From Pempheris klunzingeri (taxonomy: Eukaryota; Chordata; Actinopteri; Acropomatiformes; Pempheridae): a stretch of 64,000 bases of DNA. The stretch covers positions 28,845,501 through 28,909,500 of the forward strand of contig NC_092016.1 of assembly GCF_042242105.1 (NCBI RefSeq), read 5' to 3'. Numbering within the stretch: position 1 is the first letter of the stretch; the number at the start of each line of letters is the position of its first letter. Below are positions 49,701-60,122 of this stretch, piece after piece. The notes beneath the pieces were generated by a model. It ran no database searches, was not told the DNA's origin, and saw only the letters and a program-made list of their open reading frames with translations. Position numbers and translations under genes: made by a program.

Positions 49701-52700
49701 CATAATGTTCACCATACTGCTCCTCCATCTGATTCTGAAAAACAAGCAAGCAAACAAACCCTTCATTAAACTTTAAGAAACATAACGTGGGTTGTTTTCA
49801 TCAGAGCCTGTTTTTAATTTGCTACACAGGATGAATCCAACAGTCATGGTATGGGTTTTTAAATACTGGAGTATACACAAGTTCAAGATAGTTCTACAGA
49901 GCTGTTTTTGCCAAATTCCACTCCTGCACCCTCTAAACTCTAAACCTCTAAACGTTTCCCCTCCAAGCCCCAAGTGGAAACAACAATGGAGAGCATGTAT
50001 TACTCGTCATGATGCCATGAGTACATGGACAGCTCTACATTTGTATGGTACACCATGTACGGTAAACCTGCATTTATTTCTAAATAGATCTAGATCTGCA
50101 CTGCACCCTGTTGGATAGAAAGGGACTGACAATTAGGTGCTGCTATGTACCAGTCCCAGTACATGAACAACTATAACAGGATAAATACTAGAAATGTGAA
50201 AAAGTGTGTGTGTGTGTGTGTGTGTGAGAGAAATGACTGATGTGTTTATGTTTTCTAATTTAAATAAGACTAGAGAAGAGATGAATTATTTAATTTGCAT
50301 TTATTCTTATTTTTCCAGTGTTATACAGCGCATGTTTTGTCAGTGATGTATGAATTTCAGTGCTTTATGTGGAATTGTTTGAAAATGTATATGGAGCATT
50401 CTAGATCTGCCTTGCATTCATTTGGTCGTTTTGTAAGGAAGAAATATGTGCAGGTAGCATGACACAAATATTAAAAACTTAAAAAATAAAATAAATCAAT
50501 TTATTTAGACAATTATAGAATATAAAAAGTACTAAAATATAATGTTTTATTTAATGGATTTGTTTTCAGTGCTAGTACCTCATTTATGATAAGGACAAAT
50601 GCATTTTCAAAGCCTCTGCTCCTCCTCTAACCCCACTATAAGATGCTGGACTGTGTACTGAGAGAAGGTCCATTTGAACATGTTAAATCAGGCTCTTGTG
50701 TAGGAATGAACACAAGCCACTTAAAAAGTTACTCCTACTGTTATAAGACAGCATGGTAAAATAAACTTACCATAATATAGTCTCCAAGTTTGTCTTTGTC
50801 CATAGCAAGTGTTTGTGCCAGACCTTTGAAGTCCATATGATTCTTTCTCATTAGGAACATTTCACGTTGGCTCTGTGACACAAAACATTGGTGCACACTG
50901 GTAAGATTTTCATACAGACAGTAGCTAGACACGGCGAGGTGCTCCCATGCTTAAACAAATAGTGCGGTAAAAGATGTGCTCTTTGGAGATATGAACAGTA
51001 CCAGTCAAACTTTTGTTTTTTTTCTACATTGTAGATTAAGATCGAAGACATTAAAACTATGAAACATACTGTGCAGTGGTCTGTTGGGGGAGCAGCATCA
51101 GAGCCGGCGGCACCAACAGACTAAACAAACTGATTAAGAAGGCCGGCTCTGTGATTGGCTGCAAACCGGACACTTTCGCAGTGGTGGTGGAAAGGAGGAC
51201 TCTGAACAAACTATTGTCCATTCTGTACAATCCTGACCCCCCCCTTCACCCACTTCTGGATAGACAGCGGAGCAGCTTCTCAAATAGGCTGGTTCAGCTC
51301 CGCTGTCACAAGGACAGATACAGGAAATCTTTCCTGCCAACATCCATGCTGCTGTTTAATAACTCACCTCTGGCTGGCAGAGAGCTCTCAGCACCCTCTG
51401 CCATTTAACACTAACATGTTACTACTTGCACTCATTTTTAATTTAACTTGCACTTTAGTGTTACCCTGCACATTACATCTGGTACTGTTCTACTCTGCAC
51501 ATTACATTTGGTCCACTTGGTACTGTTTATAGTGTATATTACACTCTGTATTTATTTACCTGCTACACACAACATTTGTACATTTTTTATTTTGCTTATT
51601 TATTGTTTGTATTCATGGTGGTGGTCACTTTTTCTATACTACTGTAACACCAGAATTTCCCCCCAGGCAATAAAGTATTTCTATCTATCTATCTATATGG
51701 AATTATGTCGTCAAATTCCATAATTATGTTCCTTTATAGTTTTTACGTCTTCAATATTAATCTGCATTGTAGTAAATAATATAAAATAAATAATAAAACT
51801 ATTGATTGAGAAGGTGTGTCTGTACTGTGTACATATGTGTGAATTGGCTGTTTTTTTTATATAGAGACACCTTTAACATTACAAGAAGTTCAATGCAATA
51901 TAAAAACAGTGAGTCAGAGTATGTTTAAACTGTTTCAAATTTCAATTTGAAGATATGCAGAACACGTAGTTGTACTTACACACTGATCTTGGTATTGAGG
52001 TAGTTTGCTTGGGAAGAACTGGTTGATTTTAAACACAGTTTCAACCATTCCGCAGCCCTCCTTCAACATCCACATGACAACCTGGAAGGAGAGACAATCT
52101 GAGAGTGGGAAACTAAGAATAACATTTGAAAATATGAACAACACCAATACAGCCGTGGGTCAGCATGCAGTCAGACGCATGGATGCTCCTGCCTCTCATT
52201 TCCATACCATGGTCTTGAGACCAAACATGATCTTCATGTGTTTGATGGGAGCCACCAGTGTGGGCAGCAGTCTGTGAGTGGCGTCCAAGAAGCCCATCGC
52301 TCTCTCCATGTGCTCCATGCTCCTGTTCTTCACGATGGAATGGACGTGGGCAGAGGCGACACGCAGCCTCCACGAGTCTTCAAGGCTCAGGGGCTGAGAG
52401 TCTATGTCTGGCCAGCTGGAAGGGTCCACAGCTGGAAGGAACAACATAAATCACATCACACGCTCCTCTGATTTAACTTTCATCGCCATCGTCAGTTTCA
52501 TATCATAGATATTTATTTAGATATATACACTGCTCACAAAAAGTTAGGGATATTTGACTTTCAGGTGAAATATATGGAAAATGTAAAAAGTGAATGCTAC
52601 AGTGATATTATATCATGATAGTAGGACATTTAAGTAGAAGCATGCAATGGTCATTTTATTCATCTTAAACAATTTATTGAAAGAAAATCTAACAACAGTG

Positions 52701-53831
52701 GTAGGTATACCGCAACAAAACATTTTCAGTGTCTCAATAAATTGGGATGTGGCCAAAGGACGTCCACTCCTCTCCTTTCTGTGACTCTTCCAGTCTCTGT
52801 ATCACTGTTCCAACCTCCTGATGACACTCTGTGACCCTCTAAGCTCAGTGAACACCTCCGTCTGAGGACTTCCTGTTTGAAGCCACCAGTGTTGAGGTGC
52901 TGCTGATCAACTGTTAGGTGTCGTCTTGGTCTCATGATGTCAGAATGTGAACATCACGATGAGGAGGACTGTTTAAATACCAATTCTAACTGAAGCAGGA
53001 AATGTATTGGTGGATTCATGGATCAAACCTGTTGTGAATGTTGCTGTTAAGCTTCTTGTTAGAGAACAGCAACTGGTGCAGAAAGTACTGAAACACTGAA
53101 CAGTTGGACATGTGCATTCAAAAGTTTAGAGAAGGTCACATTAAGTTCACCTGGAAAGGTTAAAATGCATTTTAGGTTCATCCTGAAATTTCACCCGAAA
53201 GCCGAATATCCCTAACTTTTTGTGAGTAGTGTATGTATAATAATCACAGATATTTCAAAATAACTTTTGCAGTGACAGATTTGATGTCTATTCTGAAACG
53301 TGTTATGGTGCAGCTGGTTTGGGTTTGTTCAGGACTTTGTGTAAAGTAAAGGTCATGCATGCCAAATGTAAATGTGCTGATTATCTGGAGTAGAAGCTTT
53401 AGTAGTGGGGATATGGAAGAATAAATATATATAATGTTAAAATAAACACGTGCGATTGGAATTTGCAATTATGCTTCAGTTCACGACGGCTTAGACTGCA
53501 GACACTGGAGTGTGGAATCAGTTGAACAATGCCAGAACAAACAACTCCAACTTTTTGAATTGTAACCTACAAAAAAAAAATCAAACATATAACGTCACAA
53601 TCTGAGTTAAACAGCTCATCAAAAACACCAACCTTCCTGTATATCCATCATCTTGTGAGCCCAGACATACTCTATGATCAAAAGAGGCAACTTTGGGAAG
53701 TCGTGCACACATCCGTGGACAGACTGCGGCTCCTCTCCCTCCATCAGCTGCTCAGTGAAACTACGTCCCGCAGCTCCGCAAGGTTGGTGAAGGGAGAAAT
53801 CAGCGGGGGGCGGCCGGCTGGACTCCTGCAT
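46771..53831 (-). CDS. tinf2: TERF1-interacting nuclear factor 2 (TIN2), seven-exon coding region
   Basis: TIN2 is the shelterin hub that links TRF1, TRF2 and TPP1 at telomeres in the nucleus. Exons are 53633-53831, 52208-52431, 51980-52081, 50771-50872, 49621-49734, 49249-49357 and 46771-48587. All junctions keep frame, giving about 888 aa. Exons 2-6 form the TRFH-like helical domain: SWRLRVASAHVHSIV, APIKHMKIMFGLKTM, WMLKEGCGMVETVFKINQFF and NQMEEQYGEHYAQKVEDRLL align in order with mammalian TIN2 (compare its [20 protein letters not shown]). The last exon (605 codons) is Ser/Pro-rich and low-complexity, ending with an acidic stretch and a basic KKKR. This is about twice the human length. 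I see no exact FxLxP TRF1-binding motif; YRLTNGR is the nearest. The ATG at 53831 is a guess, because exon 1 is poorly conserved. It is head to head with pdf. Confidence 0.85.
50202..50226. repeat. (TG)n microsatellite in tinf2 intron 4
   Basis: A pure TG run of about 25 bases followed by GAGAGAA, between tinf2 exons 4 and 5. Confidence 0.9.
51065..51700 (+). mobile_element. LINE ORF2 3' end and tail (CR1/L2/Rex1-like)
   Basis: A plus-strand frame (about 51076-51408) reads INKLIKKAGSVIGCKPDTF-like sequence and then NRLVQLRCHKDRYRKSFLPT, the C-terminal end of LINE ORF2 as found in fish CR1/L2-type elements. It is followed by a 3' region and the terminal AATAAAGTATTTCTATCTATC. It is 5'-truncated and lies antisense in tinf2 intron 3. 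Confidence 0.75.
52528..53231. mobile_element. Tc1/mariner-type non-autonomous element in tinf2 intron 1
   Basis: The left end CACTGCTCACAAAAAGTTAG and the reversed right end CACTACTCACAAAAAGTTAG match at 19 of 20 positions. Inverted similarity continues through GGGATATT and CAGGTGAAAT-like blocks. TA flanks both ends (52526-52527 and 53232-53233). The 704-bp interior has a degenerate frame but no intact transposase. Confidence 0.88.
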
Positions 53832-55018
53832 CTCCCATTCATGAGTGGGGTGGCCTCACCCACCCAGCTGGGGCATGTACCGGCAAGTCGTGGACGATGT
53901 GAGGTGCTGAACGCTACAGTTCTGAGACCGTTTGCAAATGGTTTCGTTTTGAAAACGTTGGAGATTATTTCCCTATCAACTCAGAGGTGATTGTCAAAAT
54001 AAAAGTTTTTAAAGGAAGTGCTCTATCAGATGACAGTGTCCAACGCGTACAGACTTTTATTGTGAAGTTTACTGCCGCGCGACATCGCTGACCCGGACGT
54101 GTTTTCAGAGTGGAGCTGTTTTCACCTTGTGTCCTGAATATGTGGTCGTTTTCCTTAACATGGAAGCATTCGCTGTAGTGTAAGGTAACGGAGATAGACA
54201 ATGTCTTTTAAATATGAACACACTAAGTGTCGTTTTTAGCATTAACAGAGCACTGTGAATATAACAGCACCGACAGGCGGGCGGGTCAGTCAGGCTTGGA
54301 GCTAGCGGTGTCTGTTGGGCGCGCATGTTGGTGACACCTGCATGCCCCGTCGGCGGTGTTTGTCGCACTGTGAAGCGGTGAGTCGTCTGATGAATGAAGG
54401 AAGCACTGCGCCAATCTAACCACATACATGTTGCGTTTACTGTGTTCACCGACAAAGTGTGTCTGCTACAAATGACTAAATGTACTCATGAGGGTTCCAA
54501 TTGAAATGTGCGGACAATGGCGCCACCCAGTGGTAGCATGAGATTCTGTGGCTCGAGCCATCAGAGTAATTCTACATCATGTGGCCAAAGTGTGTTGATG
54601 GAGGCATGCTTCTGGTCTCTGTCTGATTTCCGTGGTTTTGGGCCAGGCCCTTTAATTCTAAGACAGGGACACTTTAATGCTACAGCATACAATGATGTTT
54701 GAGGCAGTAGTTCTTGTTTGGCCTTGACAGCAGCAGACTGAAGCCCAGGATTTAGAACGACGTTCTGTGTACATGCAGGTACTGTTTGTTTGTTTGTTTG
54801 TTTGCCCACAAACATTGTGATATGTAGCTTTAGGACAAGATTGGGCCTGAATGAAACTGCGTCATTGTCATCAAAGCAATGATCTCATAAAATCTCAGTG
54901 TGCACTGAGTCAACATGACAAGTTTTAAGCACGACTTAATGTCCTCCTTTTTATGCTTTCCCTGCAGCACGTGCACCGCCCTTGATGTGTGACACATCAT
55001 CTGAGCTTCGCCTCCATC
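53832..55018. promoter_or_regulatory. Divergent promoter region shared by tinf2 and pdf
   Basis: The two start codons face away from each other about 1.2 kb apart. CpG-rich sequence lies at roughly 54060-54420 (for example GCCCCGTCGGCGGTGTTTGT at 54343-54362). No TATA box stands out. The open frame on the minus strand at 54105-54455 has no family match and is probably chance. The promoter assignment is inferred. Confidence 0.45.
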
Positions 55019-56047
55019 ATGAACACTGCATCGTGCGCGTCTCTGCTTCAGCTCTCCAAGATGGGATTCAGACTTTGTGCATCCAAAGCCCCTCGCTGCA
55101 GTGTCACAGCCTTGAGTGCAACAACAGTGACTTCCACTTGTCTTCCACATATCTCACCCCACTCCTCTGTACTCTGCAGTCGCTCTTACTCCAGCAGCGT
55201 CAAAGTGCGCTCCTATCTTCAGTACATGAAAAACAAGCTCTTGTCCTCTCCCAGTCCCCCATATTGTCATGTTTGCCAGGTAGGGGACCCGGTGCTGCGT
55301 TCACATGCAGCTGCTGTTGACCCTGCAGCTGTAACAGGCCCCGAGGTCCAACAGGTCATCAACACTATGGTGAAGGTGATGCGGAAACTTGAGTGTGTGG
55401 GACTGAGTGCACCTCAAATCGGGGTGCCTCTCCGCATCCTGGCCCTGGAATATTCCGTGAAGATGTTGGAAGAGAGTTCACCTGCAGAGAGGGAGCTGCG
55501 TGGTCTTTCCATCCAGCCCCTGAGGATCTTTGTCAACCCCCAGCTAAGGATCCTGGATGGACGGACTGTGCTCTTTCAGGAGGCCTGTGAGAGCATCTCA
55601 GGCTTCTCTGCCACAGTTCCACGCTACCTGTCTGTGGAAGTGTCTGGTACGTATGTTTATAGCTAAATCTATCCTTAAGTGACTTTCAAATCTCATTTGC
55701 TGAGACTATGACTGCTCAGGCTATGAAAAACAAAAGGTAATTGTAAAAAAATTGTCTTTGTGATGCACCCGAAACAAGAAAAGTTTCTTTGCACCAAGTT
55801 TCTTTGGAGAAATGAATGTCTAATTAGAGGGCACATTAGAGGGCAAAAGCTGATGTATTTCTTCCTTCCTCTGCATGTTCACCCTGCAGGTCTGAATGAG
55901 AAAGGTGAAGCTGTCACATGGCAGGCCGTTGGCTGGCCAGCTCGTATCCTCCAACATGAGATGGACCACCTGAATGGGGCCCTCTACATCGACCGCATGG
56001 ACAGCAAGACTTTTATCAACATCAACTGGCAAGAACACAATGGATAG
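55019..56047 (+). CDS. pdf: Peptide deformylase, mitochondrial, complete two-exon coding region
   Basis: PDF is a metalloenzyme that removes the formyl group from the initiator Met of mitochondrially made proteins. Exon 1 is 55019-55646 and exon 2 is 55890-56047; the junction splits a Gly codon. The product is 261 aa. The first 60 or so residues are Ser/Thr/Cys-rich with few acidic residues, as for a mitochondrial targeting sequence ([18 protein letters not shown] near its end). The three deformylase motifs are present: GLSAPQIG (motif 1), EACESISGF (motif 2, metal-ligand Cys) and [10 protein letters not shown] (motif 3, HExxH with two His ligands and the catalytic Glu). Motif 2 is EGCLS in bacteria and EGCES in human, so Ala replaces Gly here. 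Human PDF is similar in the shared core, including [13 protein letters not shown]-like sequence. A piggyBac-like element lies 175 bases past the stop. Confidence 0.97.
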
Positions 56048-56260
56048 AAAGACATAAGAATCTGTAAAACAGTTTGGTTTCGCTCCACACCATCCCTGAT
56101 CAGCACATGCTAAGTGCTTAATCTTTCATGAGAAAAACTTTCTGGCTAACAGAAAGAGATACATTTTGGTTTCTGGTTTTTGCTGGACTAAGAGCTTGGT
56201 ATCAGGGTAATCATGAACTGTTTAACCCTTGTGCACCCCTTAAAAAAATAATGACGTTTT

Positions 56261-58625
56261 ACCCTCGATGCAAAAAATGTTCTGTTCCTAAAAAGTGCTA
56301 TAAAAATATTATACATTCATATTTTTTTTCACTTTCAATGCATTAAATCTTTCGACCAACTTCAGTCCTAATCATAACTATTAAGTTTTCATGTATTTGT
56401 CAAATATTTTTAACCCTTTAATGCCATTTTTGCAATATAAAACTACAATTAATTAATGAGAAAAACACAAAATATGAAATATTTTTCATATACTAATAGC
56501 AAACTGGAATTTTTTGGGGGGGGGTATTACAGTCTTGGATATGTCAATAATTGACAACAACATTGATTTGAATGCATTATTATTTTTTGAGCAGTTTGAG
56601 TTTATGTAAAAATGTGCCACCTTTTACCCTCGATGCAAAAAATGTTCTGTTCCTAAAAAGTGCTATAAAAATATTATACATTCATATTTTTTTCCACTTT
56701 CAATGCATTATATCTTTTGACCAACTTCAGTCCTAATCATAACTATTAAGTTTTCATGGATTTATTACATATTTTTAACTTTTTAGTGCCATTTTGGGAA
56801 TATAAAACCAAAAATTTCAAATGAGAAAAACACAAAATATGGTATATTTTTCATATACTAATAGCAAACTGGAATTTTTTTGGGGGGGTATTACAGTCTT
56901 GGATATGTCAATAATTGACAACAACATTGATTTGAATGCATTATTATTTTTTGAGCAGTTTGACTTTATGTAAAAATGTGCCACCTTTTACCCTCGATGC
57001 AAAAAATGTTCTGTTCCTAAAAAGTGCTATAAAAATATTATACATTCATATTTTTTTTCACTTTCAATGCATTAAATCTTTTGACCAACTTCAGTCCTAA
57101 TCATAACTATTAAGTTTTCATGGATTTATTACATATTTTTAACTTTTTAGTGCCATTTTGGGAATATAAAACCAAAAATTTCAAATGAGAAAAACACAAA
57201 ATATGAAATATTTTTCATATACTAATTGCAAACTGGAATTTTTTTGGGGGGGTATTACAGTCTTGGATATGTCAATAATTGACAATAACATTGATTTGAA
57301 TGCATTATTATTTTTTGAGCAGTTTGACTTTATGTAAAAATGTGCCACCTTTTACCCTCGATGCAAAAAATGTTCTGTTCCTAAATAGTGCTATAAAAAT
57401 ATTATACATTCATATTTTTTTTCACTTTCAATGCATTAAATCTTTTGACCAACTTCAGCCCTAATCATAACTATTAAGTTTTCATGGATTTATTAAACAT
57501 TTGTAACTTTTTAGTGCCATTTTCGGAATATAAAACCAAAAATTTCAAATGAGAAAAACACAAAATCTGAAATATTTTTCATATACTAATTGCAAACTGG
57601 AATTTTTTTGGGGGGGTATTACAGTCTTGGATATGTCAATAATTGACAATAACATTGATTTGAATGCATTATTATTTTTTGAGCAGTTTGACTTTATGTA
57701 AAAATGTGCCACCTTTTACCCTCGATGCAAAAAATGTTCTGTTCCTAAAAAGTGCTATAAAAATATTATACATTCATATTTTTTTTCACTTTCAATGCAT
57801 TAAATCTTTTGACCAACTTCAGCCCTAATCATAACTATTAAGTTTTCATGGATTTATTAAACATTTGTAACTTTTTAGTGCCATTTTCGGAATATAAAAC
57901 CAAAAATTTCAAATGAGAAAAACACAAAATCTGAAATATTTTTCATATACTAATTGCAAACTGGAATTTTTTGGGGGGGGCAATTACATCCTTGGATGTG
58001 TCAATAATTGACAACAACATTGATTTGAATGCATTATTATTTTTTGAGCAGTTTGACTTTATGTACAAAATATGCCACCTTTTATGCTTTGTGCAAAAAA
58101 ATGTTTTGTTCCTAAAAAGTGCTATAAAAATATTATAATTAATATTCTTTTCACTTTTATTGCATTAAATCTTCTGAAAAACCTCAGTCCTGATCATAAC
58201 TATTCCATTTTCATGGATTTATTAAGTATTTTTAACTTTTTAGTGCCATTTTGGGAATATAAAACCAAAAATTTCAAATGAGGTAAAACACAAAATATGA
58301 AATATTTTCCATATACTAATTGCAAACTGGAATTTTTTTGGGGGGGTATTACACCCTTGGGTATGTCAATAATTGACAACAACATTGATTTGAATCCATC
58401 ATTATTTTTTGAGCAGTTTGACTTTATGTACAAAATATGCCACCTTTTATCCTTTGTGCAAAAAATACTCTGTTCCTAAGAAGTGCTCTAAAAATATTAT
58501 ACATTAATATTTTTTTCACTTTCAATGCATTAAATCTTTTGAACAACCTCAGTCCAGATCATAACTATTCAATTTACATGTATTTATGAATTAATTTTAA
58601 CCCTTTAATGGTATTTTGGGAATAT
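56261..58625. repeat. Tandem array of about 364-bp units (about 6.5 copies)
   Basis: The landmark ACCCTCGATGC starts at 56261, 56626, 56990, 57354 and 57718. Diverged forms follow at about 58084 and 58449. Spacings are 365, 364, 364, 364, 366 and 365. The middle copies are nearly identical; the last two have changed most. Each unit has a G/T-poor AT-rich body, a TTTTTTGGGGGGG run and, in most copies, ATTAAA on the plus strand. The array lies wholly inside the piggyBac-like element, starting 35 bases from its end. Confidence 0.95.
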
Positions 58626-58633
58626 ATTGACAA

Positions 58634-59097
58634 ATGATGAGAAAGGTCACTCAGTGGAGCAGGACCTGCAGATCACTGTCATGTATACTTTGCATCCATA
58701 CTTGCTGTACTTGGCATCCATACTTGCTGTACTTGGCACAATGGGTCCAGACCTTTCTCTGTCCCATGCAAAATGTGCACTGCCTGTACCTCTTTGAGGG
58801 CCTGGCTTCTCCTGCTGGCTCTTCCATTTCCTCTGACATGATCCACTAGTGTGGCTGCTGCTGGTCCAAGCAGCAGCCGCACTAGTGGGTCTTCCAGCTC
58901 CAGCTCAAGTGAGGAAATGGGTCTTCCAGCTCCAGCTCAAGTGAGGACATGGATGTCCTCACTTGAGCTGGAGACCCATCTGGATGAATTTCAGGTGAAG
59001 CCTCCCCTGATATGTCCTCAGTGCCTGTGTCTGTGCCGGACATCTCCTCCTCGTTCTCAGGCGACTGCAGGACAGCAGTCAGAGCCTCCTCTAACAC
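58634..59097 (-). pseudogene. Remnant piggyBac transposase (N-terminal and Cys-rich C-terminal pieces)
   Basis: The minus strand has a short acidic frame (MSGTDTGTEDISGEASPEI) and, after a frame break, a basic Cys-rich frame (PSKRYRQCTFCMGQRKVW). These look like the two ends of a piggyBac transposase without its DDD catalytic core. Local duplications disturb the join: a GGTCTTCCAGCTCCAGCTCA unit is repeated and also partly inverted (58910-58980), and CCACTAGTG/CACTAGTGG arms bracket 58845-58888. It is not functional. Confidence 0.6.
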
Positions 59098-59289
59098 AAA
59101 AGTGTCTCTTCATTGTCACTGAGGAAATGACCAGCCAGCACCAGCTAGGTGCAGCTTGAGGTTTGCAGACACAGCACCTGTATAAACATGCTGCACTGTA
59201 AACCAAAACAATAAAAAGACTGCTTTGGTCAAAAAAAAAAAAAAAAACGTTTCCAGGCAAAAAAAAAGCTAGGGTGCTCCTCCTTAGAT

Positions 59290-59330
59290 TCTTTGACCTT
59301 TTGACCTTTTGACCTTTTGACCTTGATTGC
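59290..59330. repeat. Short tandem repeat TTGACCTT
   Basis: Four to five copies of a 9-10-base TTTTGACC unit inside the piggyBac-like element. Confidence 0.85.
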
Positions 59331-59369
59331 TTTTTACAAGTGCTGTAGTGTGTCTGGGGGCTTCGAATA

Positions 59370-59530
59370 GGTGTGTGTGTGTGTGTAGGTGTGTGTTTGT
59401 GGGCGGGGGGGTGAGTGGGTGCATGTGGTCTGTAGTCATAAGAAAGATAGCGATAGGGATGTGCAAAATGTGGTGAGCAAAAATGACTTTCTAACTCCCT
59501 GTACACAAACACACACACACACACACACTC
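59370..59530. repeat. GT- and CA-rich microsatellites inside the piggyBac-like element
   Basis: A GTGTGTGTGTGTGTAGGTG tract near 59370-59400 and an (AC)n run near 59507-59528 lie about 130 bases apart in opposite sense. Frames across them are artefacts. Confidence 0.85.
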
Positions 59531-60116
59531 ATCAAATAATTTGTCAAAACACACATTCATACCACACTTTTACATCACTGCCAACACACTCAGACCATTT
59601 TAGTTGGAATCATGCATTCTGCTGGGGAGCAATAGTGAGAAATGCAACGGAAGTAGGATTCACTGAAACAGCATATAATGGAGCCCTCAGCCATATAGTG
59701 GAAAAAGATGTCAAATGATGGATAATGAAAAAAACTACAATTTTCAAGCCAAAAGCTTAGATTGAAAAGGTAGTCATAAGTAAAACATTATTTTATGGTG
59801 TAATTAAAGTAGGATCAAAAAGTGATGTTTTAATGGGAGTCAATGGTGCAAAAAATGTTTTAAGGGTGACGAGAGGAACTTTCTTCTCTCCACAGTGTAT
59901 TATAATTCTATTAATACATTCAAAGTTGAAATCTTAAAATGTGGTAAAAGACTGACATCCCTGCAAAATTTTGTCTCATTATCATTAAAATTGGCAAAAT
60001 TATTGAGTATTTTTAGTTGAAAAATGCAAAAAATGTACCGAGGGGTGCATAAGGGTTAAACCCATCACTGCACTTGCTGCACAAGCTGAGAGAGGCATGT
60101 TCTGTGAATTATGATT

Positions 60117-60122
60117 AATAAA
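60117..60122 (+). terminator. Candidate pdf poly(A) signal AATAAA
   Basis: This is the first AATAAA on the plus strand after the pdf stop outside the mobile element. Without the insertion it would lie about 240 bases after the stop, a normal 3'UTR length. It is followed by GAGGTTCATATGTTCATG. Whether it is still used is unknown. Confidence 0.4.

Larger units (their letters stand above)
56226..60055 (-). mobile_element. piggyBac-like element, internally deleted, with TTAA target duplications
   Basis: Both ends abut TTAA (56222-56225 and 60056-60059), the piggyBac target site. The left end reads CCCTTGTGCACCCCT and the right end, reversed, CCCTTATGCACCCCT: 14 of 15 identical, and both start with CCC as in that superfamily. 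Minus-strand coding remnants fit a transposase: an acidic N-terminal piece at 58882-59097 and a Cys-rich tail at 58651-58839 (RQCTFCMGQRKVWTHC). They are nearly adjacent, so the catalytic core has been lost. The left 2.4 kb is a tandem array. An AATAAA lies near 59211 on the plus strand. Length 3,830 bp. Confidence 0.85.

Noticed and set aside
54105-54455. A 116-codon minus-strand frame upstream of tinf2
   Set aside because: It has no recognisable motif, signal or splice link to tinf2, and lies in CpG-rich promoter DNA where long chance frames are common.
56261-58625. Possible CRISPR array
   Set aside because: The units are about 364 bp, head to tail and without unique spacers; this is a tandem satellite-like array in a eukaryotic transposon.
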